Program-made: the position numbers and the translations under genes
The notes under the pieces: model-generated
What the model was told of the DNA's origin: nothing
The model's database searches: none
What the model saw: the letters and a program-made list of their open reading frames with translations, nothing else
Source: Sarcophilus harrisii
Taxonomy: Eukaryota; Chordata; Mammalia; Dasyuromorphia; Dasyuridae
Direction of reading: 5' to 3'
Assembly: GCF_902635505.1 (NCBI RefSeq)
Contig: NC_045430.1
Location: forward strand, 279,867,181 to 279,931,180
DNA: 64,000 nucleotides
Part shown: one piece after another, positions 20,900 through 30,545 of the stretch
Numbering within the stretch: the first letter of the stretch is position 1
Layout of the letters: each line of letters begins with the position of its first letter

Positions 20900-21725
20900 T
20901 TGAAATTGATCTTTGATATTGACTCTTATTTGTTAAATATTCTATTAAGTTAGGGCTTGATGGGTAGAAAGTCCTGAAAATCTACAAGTTCTTTGAATAT
21001 CCATTTTTTCTCATTCAACATTATAGATAATTTTGATGGATGTGATATTTTTGGCCACAGGCCTAGTTCTTTTGATTGTTGGTAGATATGATTCCAGGAC
21101 CTGTGGTCTTTTACTGTGGCTGCTGATAAGTCCTGTACAATTCTAATTTTAGCTCCAGCATATCTGAATTTTTTTTCTTGTTTTTAGCAAAATTTTCTCA
21201 TTGATCTGAGGGTTTCAAAATTTGATGATAATATTCTTACATATTTTACATAAAAGATATCATTGAAATGGTGATTGGTGAATTTTTTTCTATTTCTACT
21301 TTCTCTTCATGCTCTGTCACTCCAGGACAATTGTTTTTGGATTATTTCCTGCATTATTGTGTCAACGTTCTCTTTTTGGTCACAGTGTTCAGGCAGTCCC
21401 ATTACATTTTCTCTTCTTGATCTGTTTCACAGATCTGTTGTTTTTCTTGCATTTCACATTCTGTTCCATTTTTTCATTCTTTGTCATCTGTTTTGTTATT
21501 TCTTGGACTCTCATAGATTCACTGACTTCCCCTTGCCCAATTCTAGTTTTCAAAGAATAATTTTCATTTTGAGATTCTATCTCCTTTTTTATAATCTTGT
21601 TTTTCTTGGATGGTTTTAATTTAATTTTTAGTTTTTCCTCATAGTCTCTCATTGGATTTTAAAATTCTTTTTTGAGTTCTTCTATAAATTCTCTTTGGGC
21701 AGGAGCCATTTTCCATTATTCTTTG
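20900..21725 (-). pseudogene. LINE-1/HAL1 ORF1 remnant (RNA-binding coiled-coil protein)
   Basis: In the family, ORF1p is a trimeric RNA-binding chaperone that coats the element RNA. Here the longest open piece is 87 codons (21389-21652) covering the coiled coil. The conserved C-terminal domain appears in another frame with the family signature DLSAATVKDHRSW (compare the DLSAETLQARREW motif of primate L1 ORF1). At least one frameshift and several stops separate the parts. No start codon with family support is visible. Confidence 0.65.
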
Positions 21726-21900
21726 AGTTAGAAGCTTTTTTTTTTTTTACTTCACTGCCCTCTTCTGAAGATGAACCCTGATCTTCCCTGTTCCAAGTTT
21801 CTATGTTGGGGTTCTTTCTTTACTGGATTATTTTTTAAAAATAAGGGCTATTAGTGCAAGCATCTTTAATGGTGGGGAGGGAGGGTGCCTCAAGCTTCAC

Positions 21901-22756
21901 TTCAGCTCTGTCTTCTGACCCAGAACAACAATTTTTTGAGAGGCAAAGTGCATGAGGGAAAGGAAAAGTGCCTCAGAGTTGGGAAGAAAGACCGGGTTTC
22001 ATGAGGCGATGGGCCCAGAGGGACCTGTGACCCTAAAAACGTCACTGAGACTTCTGTGCCCCGGCAGCTAAAGCTCGCATTGCAGAGAGGGGCTGGGAGT
22101 CTTCTTGGAGGGTTTCTCATGGAGGGCCACTGCTACCAGGTACAGAATTAGTCTAGTTTAAAGAACCAAACCAAACTGTACTTGCAGTGTGGAGCTTTCT
22201 GCTGAGAGAGACCCAGAAGCAGCACAAGAGGCAGACGCCGGCTCCGGGCGCTTTGTGCCCAATCAAGGAGCCCAAGAAAATGCATGGGAGTCACCATGGG
22301 AACAAAGGAAAGATGCACTGGACCAGGTGGGACCTGCTCCTGCTGGGGCCCCGGGGTCTATGGGACCAGGGAAGCAGAGGCGTCTTAAGTAAGGTCCTGG
22401 AGATGAAAAGGGCTCAAACAGGGGAGGCCGTTACCAAGGAAACCACAGCTCTGACAGCAAGAGTCCGTTGAGAGCCGTCCCATAACTAGGCTTGGCCTTG
22501 GGCTGGCCACATGGCCTTGATTCTTTAATAAAAAGAGGCTGTTTCACTCAGTATTTTCTGGGCCCCTTCACTTCTCATGTCCTGGGCCTTCTGTTCCTGA
22601 GCCACGAGTCAAAGCCTAAACAACGTGGCTTATTGGTGACCCCAATTGGGGCAGCGAGGGGGGTCTTCTCACAGGGAAAGAACTGTGAGTGAAGAATCAA
22701 AGGGAAAGGTGAGAGCAATGGCGGGGGCTGGGGTGGTCATGGTCGTTGTCGTTGTC
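21901..22756. other. Unassigned GC-richer sequence, no gene seen
   Basis: Frames of 67-94 codons overlap at 22187-22471 in two registers. Neither has a domain or exon context. No repeat family is recognised. Confidence 0.35.
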
Positions 22757-22800
22757 TTCTCCTCCTCCTCCTCCTCCTCCTCCTCCTTCTTCTTCTTCCT
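22757..22800. repeat. (TCC)n(TTC)n microsatellite at the L1 3' end
   Basis: About nine TCC units followed by about four TTC units. On the L1 sense strand this reads (GAA)n(GGA)n and occupies the position where a poly(A) tail is expected. Confidence 0.95.
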
Positions 22801-23942
22801 TTTTATTTACAAGATATATGTATGGGTAAGTTTACAGCATTGACAATTGCCAAACCTCTTGTTCCAATTTTTCCCCTCTTACCCCCCACCCCCTCCCCCA
22901 GATGGCAGGATGACCAGTAGATGTTAAATATATTCAAATATAAATTAGATACACAATAAGTATACATGACCAAAACGTTATTTTGCTGTACAAAAAGAAT
23001 CAGACTCTGAATTATTGTACAATTAGCTTGTGAAGGAAATCAAAAATGCAGGTGGGCAAAAATATAGGGATGGGGAATTCAATGTAATGGTTTTTAGTCA
23101 TCTCCCCAAGTTCTTTCCCTGGGCGTAGCTGGTTCAGTTCATTCCTGCTCCATTGGAAATGATTTGGTTGATCTCATCGCTGAGGATGGCCTGGTCCATC
23201 AGAACTGGTCATCATATAGTATTGTTGTTGCCGTGTACAATGATCTCTTGGCCCTGCTTGTTTCACTCAGGATGAGTTCGTGTAAGTCTCTCCAGGCCTT
23301 TCTGAAACCATCCTGCTCGTCATTTCTTACAGAACAATAATATTCCATAACATTCATATACCACAATTTATTCAGCCATTCTCCAATGGATGGGCATCCA
23401 CTCAGTTTCCAGCTTCTAGCCACTACAAAGAGGGCTGCCACAAACATTCGTGCACATACAGGTTCCTTTCCCTTCTTTATGATCTCTTTGGGATATAAGC
23501 CCAGTAGTAACACTGCTGGGTCAAAGGGGATGCACAGTTTGATAACTTTTTGAGCATAGTTCCAAATTACTCTCCAGAATGGCTGGATGTATTCACAATT
23601 CCACCAACAGTGTATCAGTGTCCCAGTTTTCCCACATCCCCTCCAGCATTCCACATTGTCTTTCCCTGTCATTCTAGCCAATCTGACAGGTGTGTGGTGG
23701 TATCTCAGAGTTGTCTTAATTTGCATTTCTCTGATTAATAATGACTTGGAGCATCTTTTCATATGGCTAGAAATAGTTTCAATTTCTTCATCTGAGAATC
23801 GTCTGTTCATATCCTTTGACCATTTATCAACTGGAAAATGGCTTAATTTCTTATAAATTAGAGTCAATTCTCTATATATTTTGGAAATGAGGTCTTTAGC
23901 AGAACCTTTGGCCGTAAAAATATTTTCCCAGTTTATTGCTAA
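22801..23942 (-). mobile_element. LINE-1, 5' truncated, antisense, with 3' UTR
   Basis: About 1.14 kb of the element. The 3' UTR lies at 22801-23198 (plus-strand text TTTACAGCATTGACAATTGC, AGATGGCAGGATGACCAGTA). The ORF2 C-terminus fills 23199-23942. The break at about 23942 (after the complement of INWENIFTAKG) is a 5' truncation typical of target-primed reverse transcription. It is the least decayed LINE in the window and probably a relatively recent insertion. Confidence 0.95.
23199..23942 (-). pseudogene. LINE-1 ORF2 C-terminal fragment (248 codons open)
   Basis: ORF2p is the endonuclease/reverse transcriptase of LINE-1. Only the part C-terminal to the RT domain remains, with no in-frame stop over 248 codons and the natural stop retained. 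A cysteine-rich motif C-x3-C-x7-H-x4-C is intact at 23595-23648 (CWRGCG...HCWWNC), as in the family C-terminal segment. After it come IPFDPAVLLLGLYPKE, CARMFVAALFVVARSWK and CPSIGEWLNKLWYMNVMEYY. Catalytic domains are absent, so it cannot work. Upstream of 23942 the open frame runs into unrelated flanking DNA for 18 codons. Confidence 0.93.
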
Positions 23943-24702
23943 GGAAGCCCCTTCTTGACGGTGGCTCCCGGTGACCAGCATCTGCCTGGGACCCAACGGT
24001 CGGCCAGAGCTTTGCTGTCTCCCAGCCCTGCCAGGCGGGTATCACTGATGACCCCCCACTGCACACGGAGGCATGGAGGGCTAGCCCATGGTCACAGCAG
24101 GTGACGCCAGAGGGCCTGCCTTGCTGCCTGTGGCCCCAGAGGCCTGGCTGCCTCCTGTATAATTCCCTGAAGCATCTTACTTGGGAACCCTGGCTTTTCT
24201 GCAGAAAGGGGACTTTCCTATTCCCCGGCCTGGGCCAAAATGTCCCGGGCAGCGTGTGGTCGGCCAGGGACGGGCGCCCTGCGGCTCTTTGCAGGCCAGG
24301 GCCGGTGCCTTTGGGCCTTGTGGCTGAGAGTGTGAGCTGAGCCCGCTCCGCTTGGGCTCAGAGACAGTCAGGCAAAATCCCAGCACCTCGTGTGTAGAAA
24401 ATAATAATAATCATACCAATAACCCAGCAAACGCCCACCCTCAGCCCAAGGACTGAAAACAGAAACCGTCTTATGATTCAATGATGATTCAGATACTGGG
24501 CCCGGCCCGGCCTCTACTTGTTGTCAAGGGAACTTGGGGCCTACTTCCTACCACAGGTTGGCTATAAAAAGCAAAGGCTCAACCCACAGGGAGCCACTTC
24601 TGTGCTCCTTAACCGAAGGTGGCCACCCGGGCCCGCAGCCCTTAGGAGAGGAGTTATCTGGGAAAGAGCATCCCGGCCGGCAGCCCTGGGCAGCTGGAGG
24701 TT
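23943..24702. other. GC-rich unassigned sequence
   Basis: Start of a GC-rich segment that runs to about 28.4 kb. No repeat family or exon is recognised. Open frames here reflect base composition. Confidence 0.4.
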
Positions 24703-24799
24703 TCCACGGGCAGCGGGCAGTGGCTCTCACTCTCTGACCTCCCATGGGCAGCGGGCCTGGCTCTCGCTCTCTACCCTCCCACGGGCAATGGCAGCTTGG
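24703..24799. repeat. 37-38 bp GC-rich minisatellite
   Basis: Unit 1 (24703-24740, CCACGGGCAGCGGGCAG then TGGCTCTCACTCTCTGACCT), unit 2 (24741-24777, CCATGGGCAGCGGGCCTGG then CTCTCGCTCTCTACCCT) and a partial third (24778-24799). Units 1 and 2 differ at only a few positions. Confidence 0.9.
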
Positions 24800-25264
24800 C
24801 CACGAGCTAGGCCCCAGCCTGTGTTTGCGAAGGCAGCCCCAGCTCTGCCTGACTCTAAAGCAAACAAGGGATTGACCTTGGCCTGGACCTTTGGGGTCAA
24901 CTTCAAAGCCGGCCTTTGGGCTCTTCAGCCAACCACGGGGAGGCTTCTCCGGGGGCCTCTGGGCAATTCCCTCCCTGTTGGGGCCCGGGTGTCAGGGGAC
25001 GTGGAGGACCCCGAATGGCCCCTCTGGGGAGCTGCATCCGCCGTGGCTGTGGAGGCGGCCTGGGGAACGGCCGGCTCACTCACCTTGGCTGGATGACTAC
25101 CCAGGAAGCCCCAGACTGCCCAGGACTCTGTTCACAAAGCACTGGTTTCAAAGGCACACAAGCCAATTCTGAACATGTTAATGCCAAAGTCTAATGAGCA
25201 CAGACGTCTGCTCCCCCTGCAATCCCACAACTGTCCCCAATGTTCAGATCATGGCTCCCAGTCA
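24800..25264. other. GC-rich unassigned sequence
   Basis: Covered by part of a 192-codon plus-strand frame (24518-25096) rich in Ala, Gly, Leu, Pro and Trp. This is typical of chance frames in GC-rich DNA. The frame also runs straight through the minisatellite, which argues against coding. Confidence 0.4.
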
Positions 25265-25560
25265 GTCTCTCAGTGGCCATGAACCTTTGAAATCATCCTA
25301 AAGCACTGTCTGACTCTCTCCCCCGCTCACTAAGGGCCCCCAAATAAAACGCCACTTAAAGCCCTCTTAGTCTGGCTGGGGACTCACTTTAATTCTCTGT
25401 GTGACCTCTCTGTACCACGCTGGCCCAGCTGTGGCTCTCACTTGCCCTGCCTACTTCCTCACCGCCGCCTCAGAGAATCCCTGCTCTCTGTGAGAGGGAT
25501 GCACGCATTTCTTCCCTCTTCCCTGGCTCACCAGCTTGGCTCCTCTCTCTCCTCCAAAGG
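25265..25560 (+). mobile_element. L2 fragment (3' coding region)
   Basis: CCACTTAAAGCCCTCTTAGTCTGGCT-type sequence and GGCTCTCACTTGCCCTGCCT follow the order of the LINE-2 segment just upstream of its 3' end. It is strongly diverged. Confidence 0.45.
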
Positions 25561-25739
25561 ACGACTTTATCACTCTGAGCTCATCGGTGGGTGCACTGGA
25601 AGCCCTGGCAGAGGGAGGGCGGCTTCCTTGCCATCCGTCCGCCCGAATCTCCAGCCACACTCGGCACCCTGTCGACGCACTCCTCCACTCTGCACTCTGG
25701 CACCCGAGCCCCCCTTCTCAAAGTGAGCCTCTTGTCCTC

Positions 25740-25975
25740 GGGCCGCTCGTCATCACGCCTGGCTCTTTGGGGCCCTTTGCTGGGTTTTCTTGGCAGGATG
25801 GTTTGCCGTTTCCTTCTCCAGCTCATTTTACAGATGAGAAAACTGAGGCAAACAGGGTTAAGTGACTTGCCCAGAGTCACACAGTCATGAGCATCTGAGG
25901 TCAGGTCTGAATTCAGGAAGAGCGGCGTTCTTGGCTCCAGGCGGGGAACACTGGCTGCCCATCCCTCCGCTGCCC
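25740..25975 (-). mobile_element. Mar-1-type SINE, antisense
   Basis: TTTCTTGGCAGGATGGTTTG, CGTTTCCTTCTCCAGCTCAT, ACAGATGAGAAAACTGAGGC, AAGTGACTTGCCCAGAGTCA and GGTCTGAATTCAGGAAG are the complement of the tail, CORE and box B. The tRNA-like head at the right end is diverged. Confidence 0.85.
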
Positions 25976-26040
25976 CTTTACAGATGAGACAAGTGAGATC
26001 CCAGTAATGCTCATCAAAGCTACGGGGACACACACAAAGC
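25976..26040 (-). mobile_element. Partial SINE core, antisense
   Basis: CTTTACAGATGAGACAAGTG resembles the core of a MIR or Mar-1 copy and directly follows the SINE above. Only a few dozen bases can be matched. Confidence 0.35.
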
Positions 26041-26344
26041 CCCGGGGAGGGGGGGCAGGAGCCAGGATGGAGCCCGAGGGAACACCCCCCTTGGAGGGGG
26101 ACTCAGCTAGTATGATGGGTGAGCACAAAGAGCAAAAAAGAAATTAAAAAAGAAGCAGCACAAGTCAAGCAAGATAAGAAAGGGGTTCTGGCCCCTCTGA
26201 AGGGCAGATTGGAGGGGGAGGGCATCCGGCTCTGGGGGAGGGTCTGTGCCGGGCTCCTGGCAGGAGGAAAGGTGACATGAGAGAGGTGGGACCCCAGCCA
26301 ACCGGCAGTGAGCAGCAGGGTCAGTGGACTTAAGGGAGGATGTT

Positions 26345-26525
26345 ATTTACATGTCCGGAGGCCCTTCTCTGCATCTTAGTTTTCAAAATCCATCAAATGG
26401 GGAGATTTCACCCCTGCACCACCTACCCCACTTACTTCATGGAGTCGTTCTGAGGAGCAAATGAGATCATTCGATGCTTTTAAACTTTGGAGTGTCCTAT
26501 AAAGCTTATTGTTACTATTGGGAGT
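26345..26525 (+). mobile_element. MIR/CORE-SINE
   Basis: CATCTTAGTTTTCAAAATCC, CGTTCTGAGGAGCAAATGAG and TTTAAACTTTGGAGTGTCC followed by TATAAAGCTTATTGTTACTA follow MIR order to a 3' end of the TATTGTTATTATT type. Confidence 0.6.
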
Positions 26526-27004
26526 AAGGAAAGGGAGCCAGCACTTATTAGCTACCTATTGTGTACCTGGCCCTGTTCTGAGTACTTGAAAAATATGATC
26601 TGGTTTGCCCTGACTGGCAGATCTGGTGGTGAGTAGAAGGAAAGCCTTGGAGGATTCTGGAATGGAGGACCGGGAGGAAGGCAGCGCCTATCGCGGAAAC
26701 AGGGAAGGAGCTAGAGAGGACGTCTCCAGGGGGAAGGTGAGGAGGAGGCTTTCGGACCCCGCAGGTCTGAGAGAGCCCTGGGTCTCCCCGAGGCAGAAGT
26801 GGGCTGAGAGCTGGACACAGGCAGGGCTCAATAAATACTCCGAAAACTTGAATCCAATTAAGTGGGAATTTTGAGCCCATCAGGAAGCAAATTATCTTAA
26901 AGGATGGAAATGTCTCCACAAGAGGGAGGAGAGAGGGCAGTGTAGGCTGCTGAGGAGGCCATGGTTGTAGCACTTTTACTGGACAAACAATGATGCACTG
27001 CTTG

Positions 27005-27170
27005 GACCCAGGGAACAGGGTGCTGGCCATGGGAGTCAAGAGATCCCAAGTTCAGATTCTTCCTCTGCTGCTTTCTCCCCGTGTAACATGGCCACTCATT
27101 GCCCCTCCCTGGACCTCAGCTTGCTCATCTGTAAAATGGGGGAACTAAATCCCTCCGCCCCCTAAATCCA
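27005..27170 (+). mobile_element. MIR
   Basis: ATGGGAGTCAAGAGATCCCA, GGACCTCAGCTTGCTCATC and TGTAAAATGGGGGAAC mark the 5' and central parts of MIR. The 3' end is lost. Confidence 0.6.
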
Positions 27171-28369
27171 TGAACCAAGGACTTCCTGAGGTTGTCCACA
27201 TAGGGGCTCATCATGGCCAGCTCCCCTATCTCCAAAGGTGGCAGCCTGGATTGTTTTACCCAGAATTCCTCTGTGCTTCAGATTAACTCTCACTTCTCCG
27301 TAGGGATGGAGGGGAAGCCGGGATCAGATGAAATGACAAAGAGGCAAAATGCGTTTATACTTGGTGTGGGGATGTGTTTTTGTGTTTGAGACTCTGGGTG
27401 TGCCTGAGAGGGCTGGGAATCCATCTCCATCCAAATATTAAGAGAAAACCCCCAGGAGGAGCCCTCTGCCCCAGCCAGGCCCCCTACCCGGCCTCTGCTT
27501 TACTATTGCCCACCCCTAACTGCCAGCTCTGCCCACCATGGCCTGTTCATGAAGGCCATCAGCCTGAGCAGGAGGAAGTAGGTGGCCGGTCTGGTGTCCG
27601 GCGGTCAGCGGTCCGTGGCCCCCGAGCACTGGCAACGTGGAGAAGACTGGCAAGGGGCACGATCCTGTCTAATCACTGAGAAGAAGAATCACCCTTGTCC
27701 AGCTCAGAGCACAGGAGCAGCGAGGAGCAATCTGGGGAATTCTTGAAGTTCCCATGCAAGCGTGAGCATCACAAAACCGTTCGTCCCCATGAGAGGGATC
27801 CCAGCAGGGGGTGAGCTGCCCCTGAGGGAACAGGACCCCCTCACTGGCCAGTCTGGGGGGAACCTTCAGCCGGGCAAATTCTCACTTAGGTTTCTAGGGT
27901 CCCTCCAGCTCCCAGAGACTGTGATAAAATGGACATGGATGCAGGGTCCTGGATGGTGTCAAACCTCTGCCTGGGGTCCATTAGAAGGCTCTTCCTTTGG
28001 GTGACCTCTGTCCCCAAAGAGTAAACCTTTCTGTAGGGCTGGTAACCACTTTATTATCCCAAGGTTTAGCCCTGAAAGAAAGGGGCCAAGCCCTTGACAG
28101 GTGGCTGGGGTCTGGGTGCGAACCTGCTGGGACTTCCACTCCCCCAGATTCAGAACTAAGCACCTCTCAAGTGCTACGGCCACATGTGCAGCAGCTCAGT
28201 CTTCTCGGACTCTTGGTCAGCAGCGTTTCTTCCAACAGTTCCATGCGCCCCGGGGCAAATGCCAAGGGACGGCCTGGGTTACGTTTTGCATCATTGTTGG
28301 GGACTTGGGATTTCTTCGATGGGTGGGACTCCTTCTCTTTGACAGACCACACGTCTTTCACTTAGAGTC
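27171..28369. other. GC-rich unassigned sequence, no gene seen
   Basis: Several overlapping frames of 60-122 codons on both strands (27374-28385), none with a domain, signal or convincing exon border. No repeat family is recognised. Confidence 0.4.
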
Positions 28370-28500
28370 TGAGTCAGCTAAGTGAGGTTTAGAAAAGGCA
28401 AGAGACCTGCCTCCTCTCCCACTTCAGAAAGCCTCAGAGACAGCATCTGGGCAGAGATCGGACGGCAATTCCTGTTCTAACCACTTGGCCAAACTCTCTG
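28370..28500 (-). mobile_element. MIR fragment, antisense
   Basis: GTGAGGTTTAGAAAAGGCAA, GAGATCGGACGGCAATTCC and TTCTAACCACTTGGCC fit an antisense MIR 5' half. Confidence 0.4.
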
Positions 28501-28769
28501 TTTTCTGTTTTCTTTTAATCATGTTGAAAAGGAAGCAGCAACATGAGGAGGAAAGGATAAATGCTTCATTAAAAAGAGATGAGGTTCAAATGGGAAAGTC
28601 TAAATAACCGAGCAAGAGATTGATCGGCCCAGCTCAGAAGACTTAAGCTATAAAATGCTGTCCACCGGCACTGATAGACTCACTGGGCACAAGCATTAGA
28701 ACCGTTCTTTAAATGTTTCATAGAATTCACGTGTGAATACATCTAGTTATTAGAAAACTCTGTCTCCCC

Positions 28770-29240
28770 CCCTCACCTTCATCAAGCTCATTTAATTTCT
28801 TTCTCTATCATTTGAGTGTTTAAATTCTCCATTTCTTATCCTGTTAGTTTGGGTTTTATTTTGTAAATGTTCATATATTACTCTTAAGTTATTGGTTTTA
28901 TTGTCACATAACTAGGCAAAATAGTTTCTTAATTTGTAGCGAATTCTCCATTTTTCATTTTTGATACTAGTAATTTTGTTTTTATTTTCTTTCTACTTTT
29001 TAATCAAATGAGCTAATAAATTAACTATTTTATTTGCTTTTAATAACCCTCCTATTTTATCAATTATTATAAATTATTATTTAGCCATCCAATTTTTGGT
29101 TTATCATTTCATTAATTTGTTCTCTGATTTTCAGGATCCCTGTTTTTGTGTATGATTGAAATGAATTTTGTTTTTTCTACCATTTTTAATTACATTCACT
29201 ATTTATTGCTCATTTCTTTGTTTCTCCTTTCTTCTTCTTC
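28770..29240 (-). mobile_element. LINE-1 internal fragment, antisense
   Basis: AT-rich text such as CACATAACTAGGCAAAATAG, GCGAATTCTCCATTTTTCAT, TTTAATCAAATGAGCTAATA and GCTTTTAATAACCCTCCTAT matches the antisense of an internal L1 region as I know it in marsupials. It is followed by the 3' end of another L1 piece, so the order is not that of one intact insertion. Confidence 0.6.
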
Positions 29241-29264
29241 ACATTTTTTTTCTCTCCTTCCTTT

Positions 29265-29870
29265 TCTCCCCTTCCCAAGATAGCAAGGACTCTGTTATAG
29301 ATTTAATATGAGCAGTTCTTCTAAACAGATCTCCATATTTGTTATGCTGTGCAAAAAAACAAAAACAAAAAACAAAACAAAACACAAAAAAAAACTAAGA
29401 GAAAGGGAAAAAACAAACAACAATAACAAAAGGTGGAAATAATAAGTTTTGATCCACATTCAGTCTCCATAGTTCTCTCTTTGCATGCAGATGGCTCTTT
29501 CCATCACAAGTCTACTGGAATCACAGCATTGTCAGTAAGAACCAAGTCCATCATAATTGATCATCACATAATCTTGTTGCTGCTTTTTACGATGTTCCCT
29601 TGGTTCCACTCACTTCATTCAGCATCAATTCATACATGTCTTCCCAGGACTTTCTGAAATCAATCTGCTCATCATTTCTTATAAAACAACAATATTCCAT
29701 TACATTCATCTATCGTTACTTATCCAGCCATTCTCCAGCTGATGGGCATCCATTCAGTTTCCAGTTTCTTGCCATTACAAAAAGGGCTGCCACACATATT
29801 TTTTCACATGTGGATCCTTTTTCCTCTTTTATGATCTCTTTGGGATACAGACACAGTAGAGACTTAATTG
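29265..29870 (-). mobile_element. LINE-1 3' end (3' UTR and ORF2 C-terminus), antisense
   Basis: CCCCTTCCCAAGATAGCAAG, the A-rich block at 29350-29430, TTGATCATCACATAATCTTG, CACTTCATTCAGCATCAATT and CATTCTCCAGCTGATGGGCA follow the antisense order of a marsupial L1 3' end. It is a different, older subfamily than the copy at 22801-23942. Confidence 0.85.
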
Positions 29871-30370
29871 AGTTTACTACTCTTTTCAATTATCCTTCAT
29901 TTAATCTAGTTTTTATTGTAATGTGGTCAGTTAAGGATGTTTATATTATGTCTATTTTTAAAATTTCTTTGTCATGCTTTTATAATCTAATATGTAATCA
30001 ATTTTTATAAAGACAACTTGTACATCTAAGGAATATTAATACATATTTCTATTCAATAATTGTCAAAGATTTATCTTTTTGTAACATTTGATTCATATGC
30101 ATAATTTTTAAATTTTTACTAGCATTATTTATGGTTAATAAAGTGATTTTTGGGACCCCCACCATTATAGTTCTGTTGTCTGTTTCTCCTTGTAATACAT
30201 TTGTTTGTTTTTGTTAAGCATTTTGAAGCTATATCATTTGGTTGACCACTGAATCAATTCACTGCCTGTTATTTTTCAACAAAATGTAACTTCCCTCTTC
30301 ATTTCTTTTAATAGAATTTATTCTTATTGTTGTCTTATCTAGAATCCTAATTTCTACCCCTGCTTTTTTG
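29871..30370 (-). mobile_element. LINE-1 internal fragment joined to the 3' end, antisense
   Basis: TTTATTGTAATGTGGTCAGT, GGGACCCCCACCATTATAGT, TCTGTTGTCTGTTTCTCCTT and ATTTCTACCCCTGCTTTTTT match the antisense of a more 5' part of L1. Intervening L1 sequence is missing, so an internal deletion or separate insertion is implied. Confidence 0.6.
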
Positions 30371-30545
30371 GGGTGTTCAGTTGTTTGCAATTTCTTTTAC
30401 CAGGTCCTTTTACAGATAATGAAACTGAGGTAAACAGGGTGAAGAGACTTGCCTAGGATCCCACAGCTAGGAAAAGTCTAGGGCTGGATTGGAATTCAGG
30501 TCTTCCTGACTCCAGACCTGCAAATCCATCCACTGTGCCACTGGT
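30371..30545 (-). mobile_element. Mar-1-type SINE, antisense
   Basis: TTTACAGATAATGAAACTGA, GTAAACAGGGTGAAGAGACT, CAGGTCTTCCTGACTCCAGA and CATCCACTGTGCCACTG are the antisense of the CORE and tRNA-like head. The BovB-like tail is shortened. It is inserted at the edge of the L1 mosaic. Confidence 0.8.

Larger units (their letters stand above)
20240..21900 (-). mobile_element. HAL1-like (half-L1) element, antisense
   Basis: The minus strand holds a LINE-1 ORF1-type reading region. Around 21390-21720 there is a lysine/glutamate-rich coiled-coil part (frame containing EFIEELKKEF and NPMRDYEEKLK). Around 20950-21140 there is the C-terminal domain, readable as IRIVQDLSAATVKDHRSW followed by SHPSKLSIMLNEKKWIFKEL. 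Downstream (left on the plus strand) there is no endonuclease/RT sequence but a non-coding segment, as in HAL1, which is known in mammals including marsupials. The ORF1 is split over more than one frame, so it is dead. Ends are uncertain by about 100-200 bases, and a TA/CA microsatellite lies within (20390-20470). Confidence 0.65.

Noticed and set aside
24518-25096. 192-codon plus-strand open frame
   Set aside because: It lies in GC-rich DNA, runs through a minisatellite, has low-complexity Ala/Gly/Pro/Trp-rich composition, and has overlapping frames in other registers. No domain or splice signal.
25581-26033. 150-codon minus-strand frame and overlapping plus frames
   Set aside because: They read through an antisense Mar-1 SINE (25740-25975), so they are not host coding sequence.
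26548-27039. 163-codon minus-strand open frame
   Set aside because: It overlaps MIR-like sequence at its right end and is Pro/Ser-rich without any family motif. No exon context.
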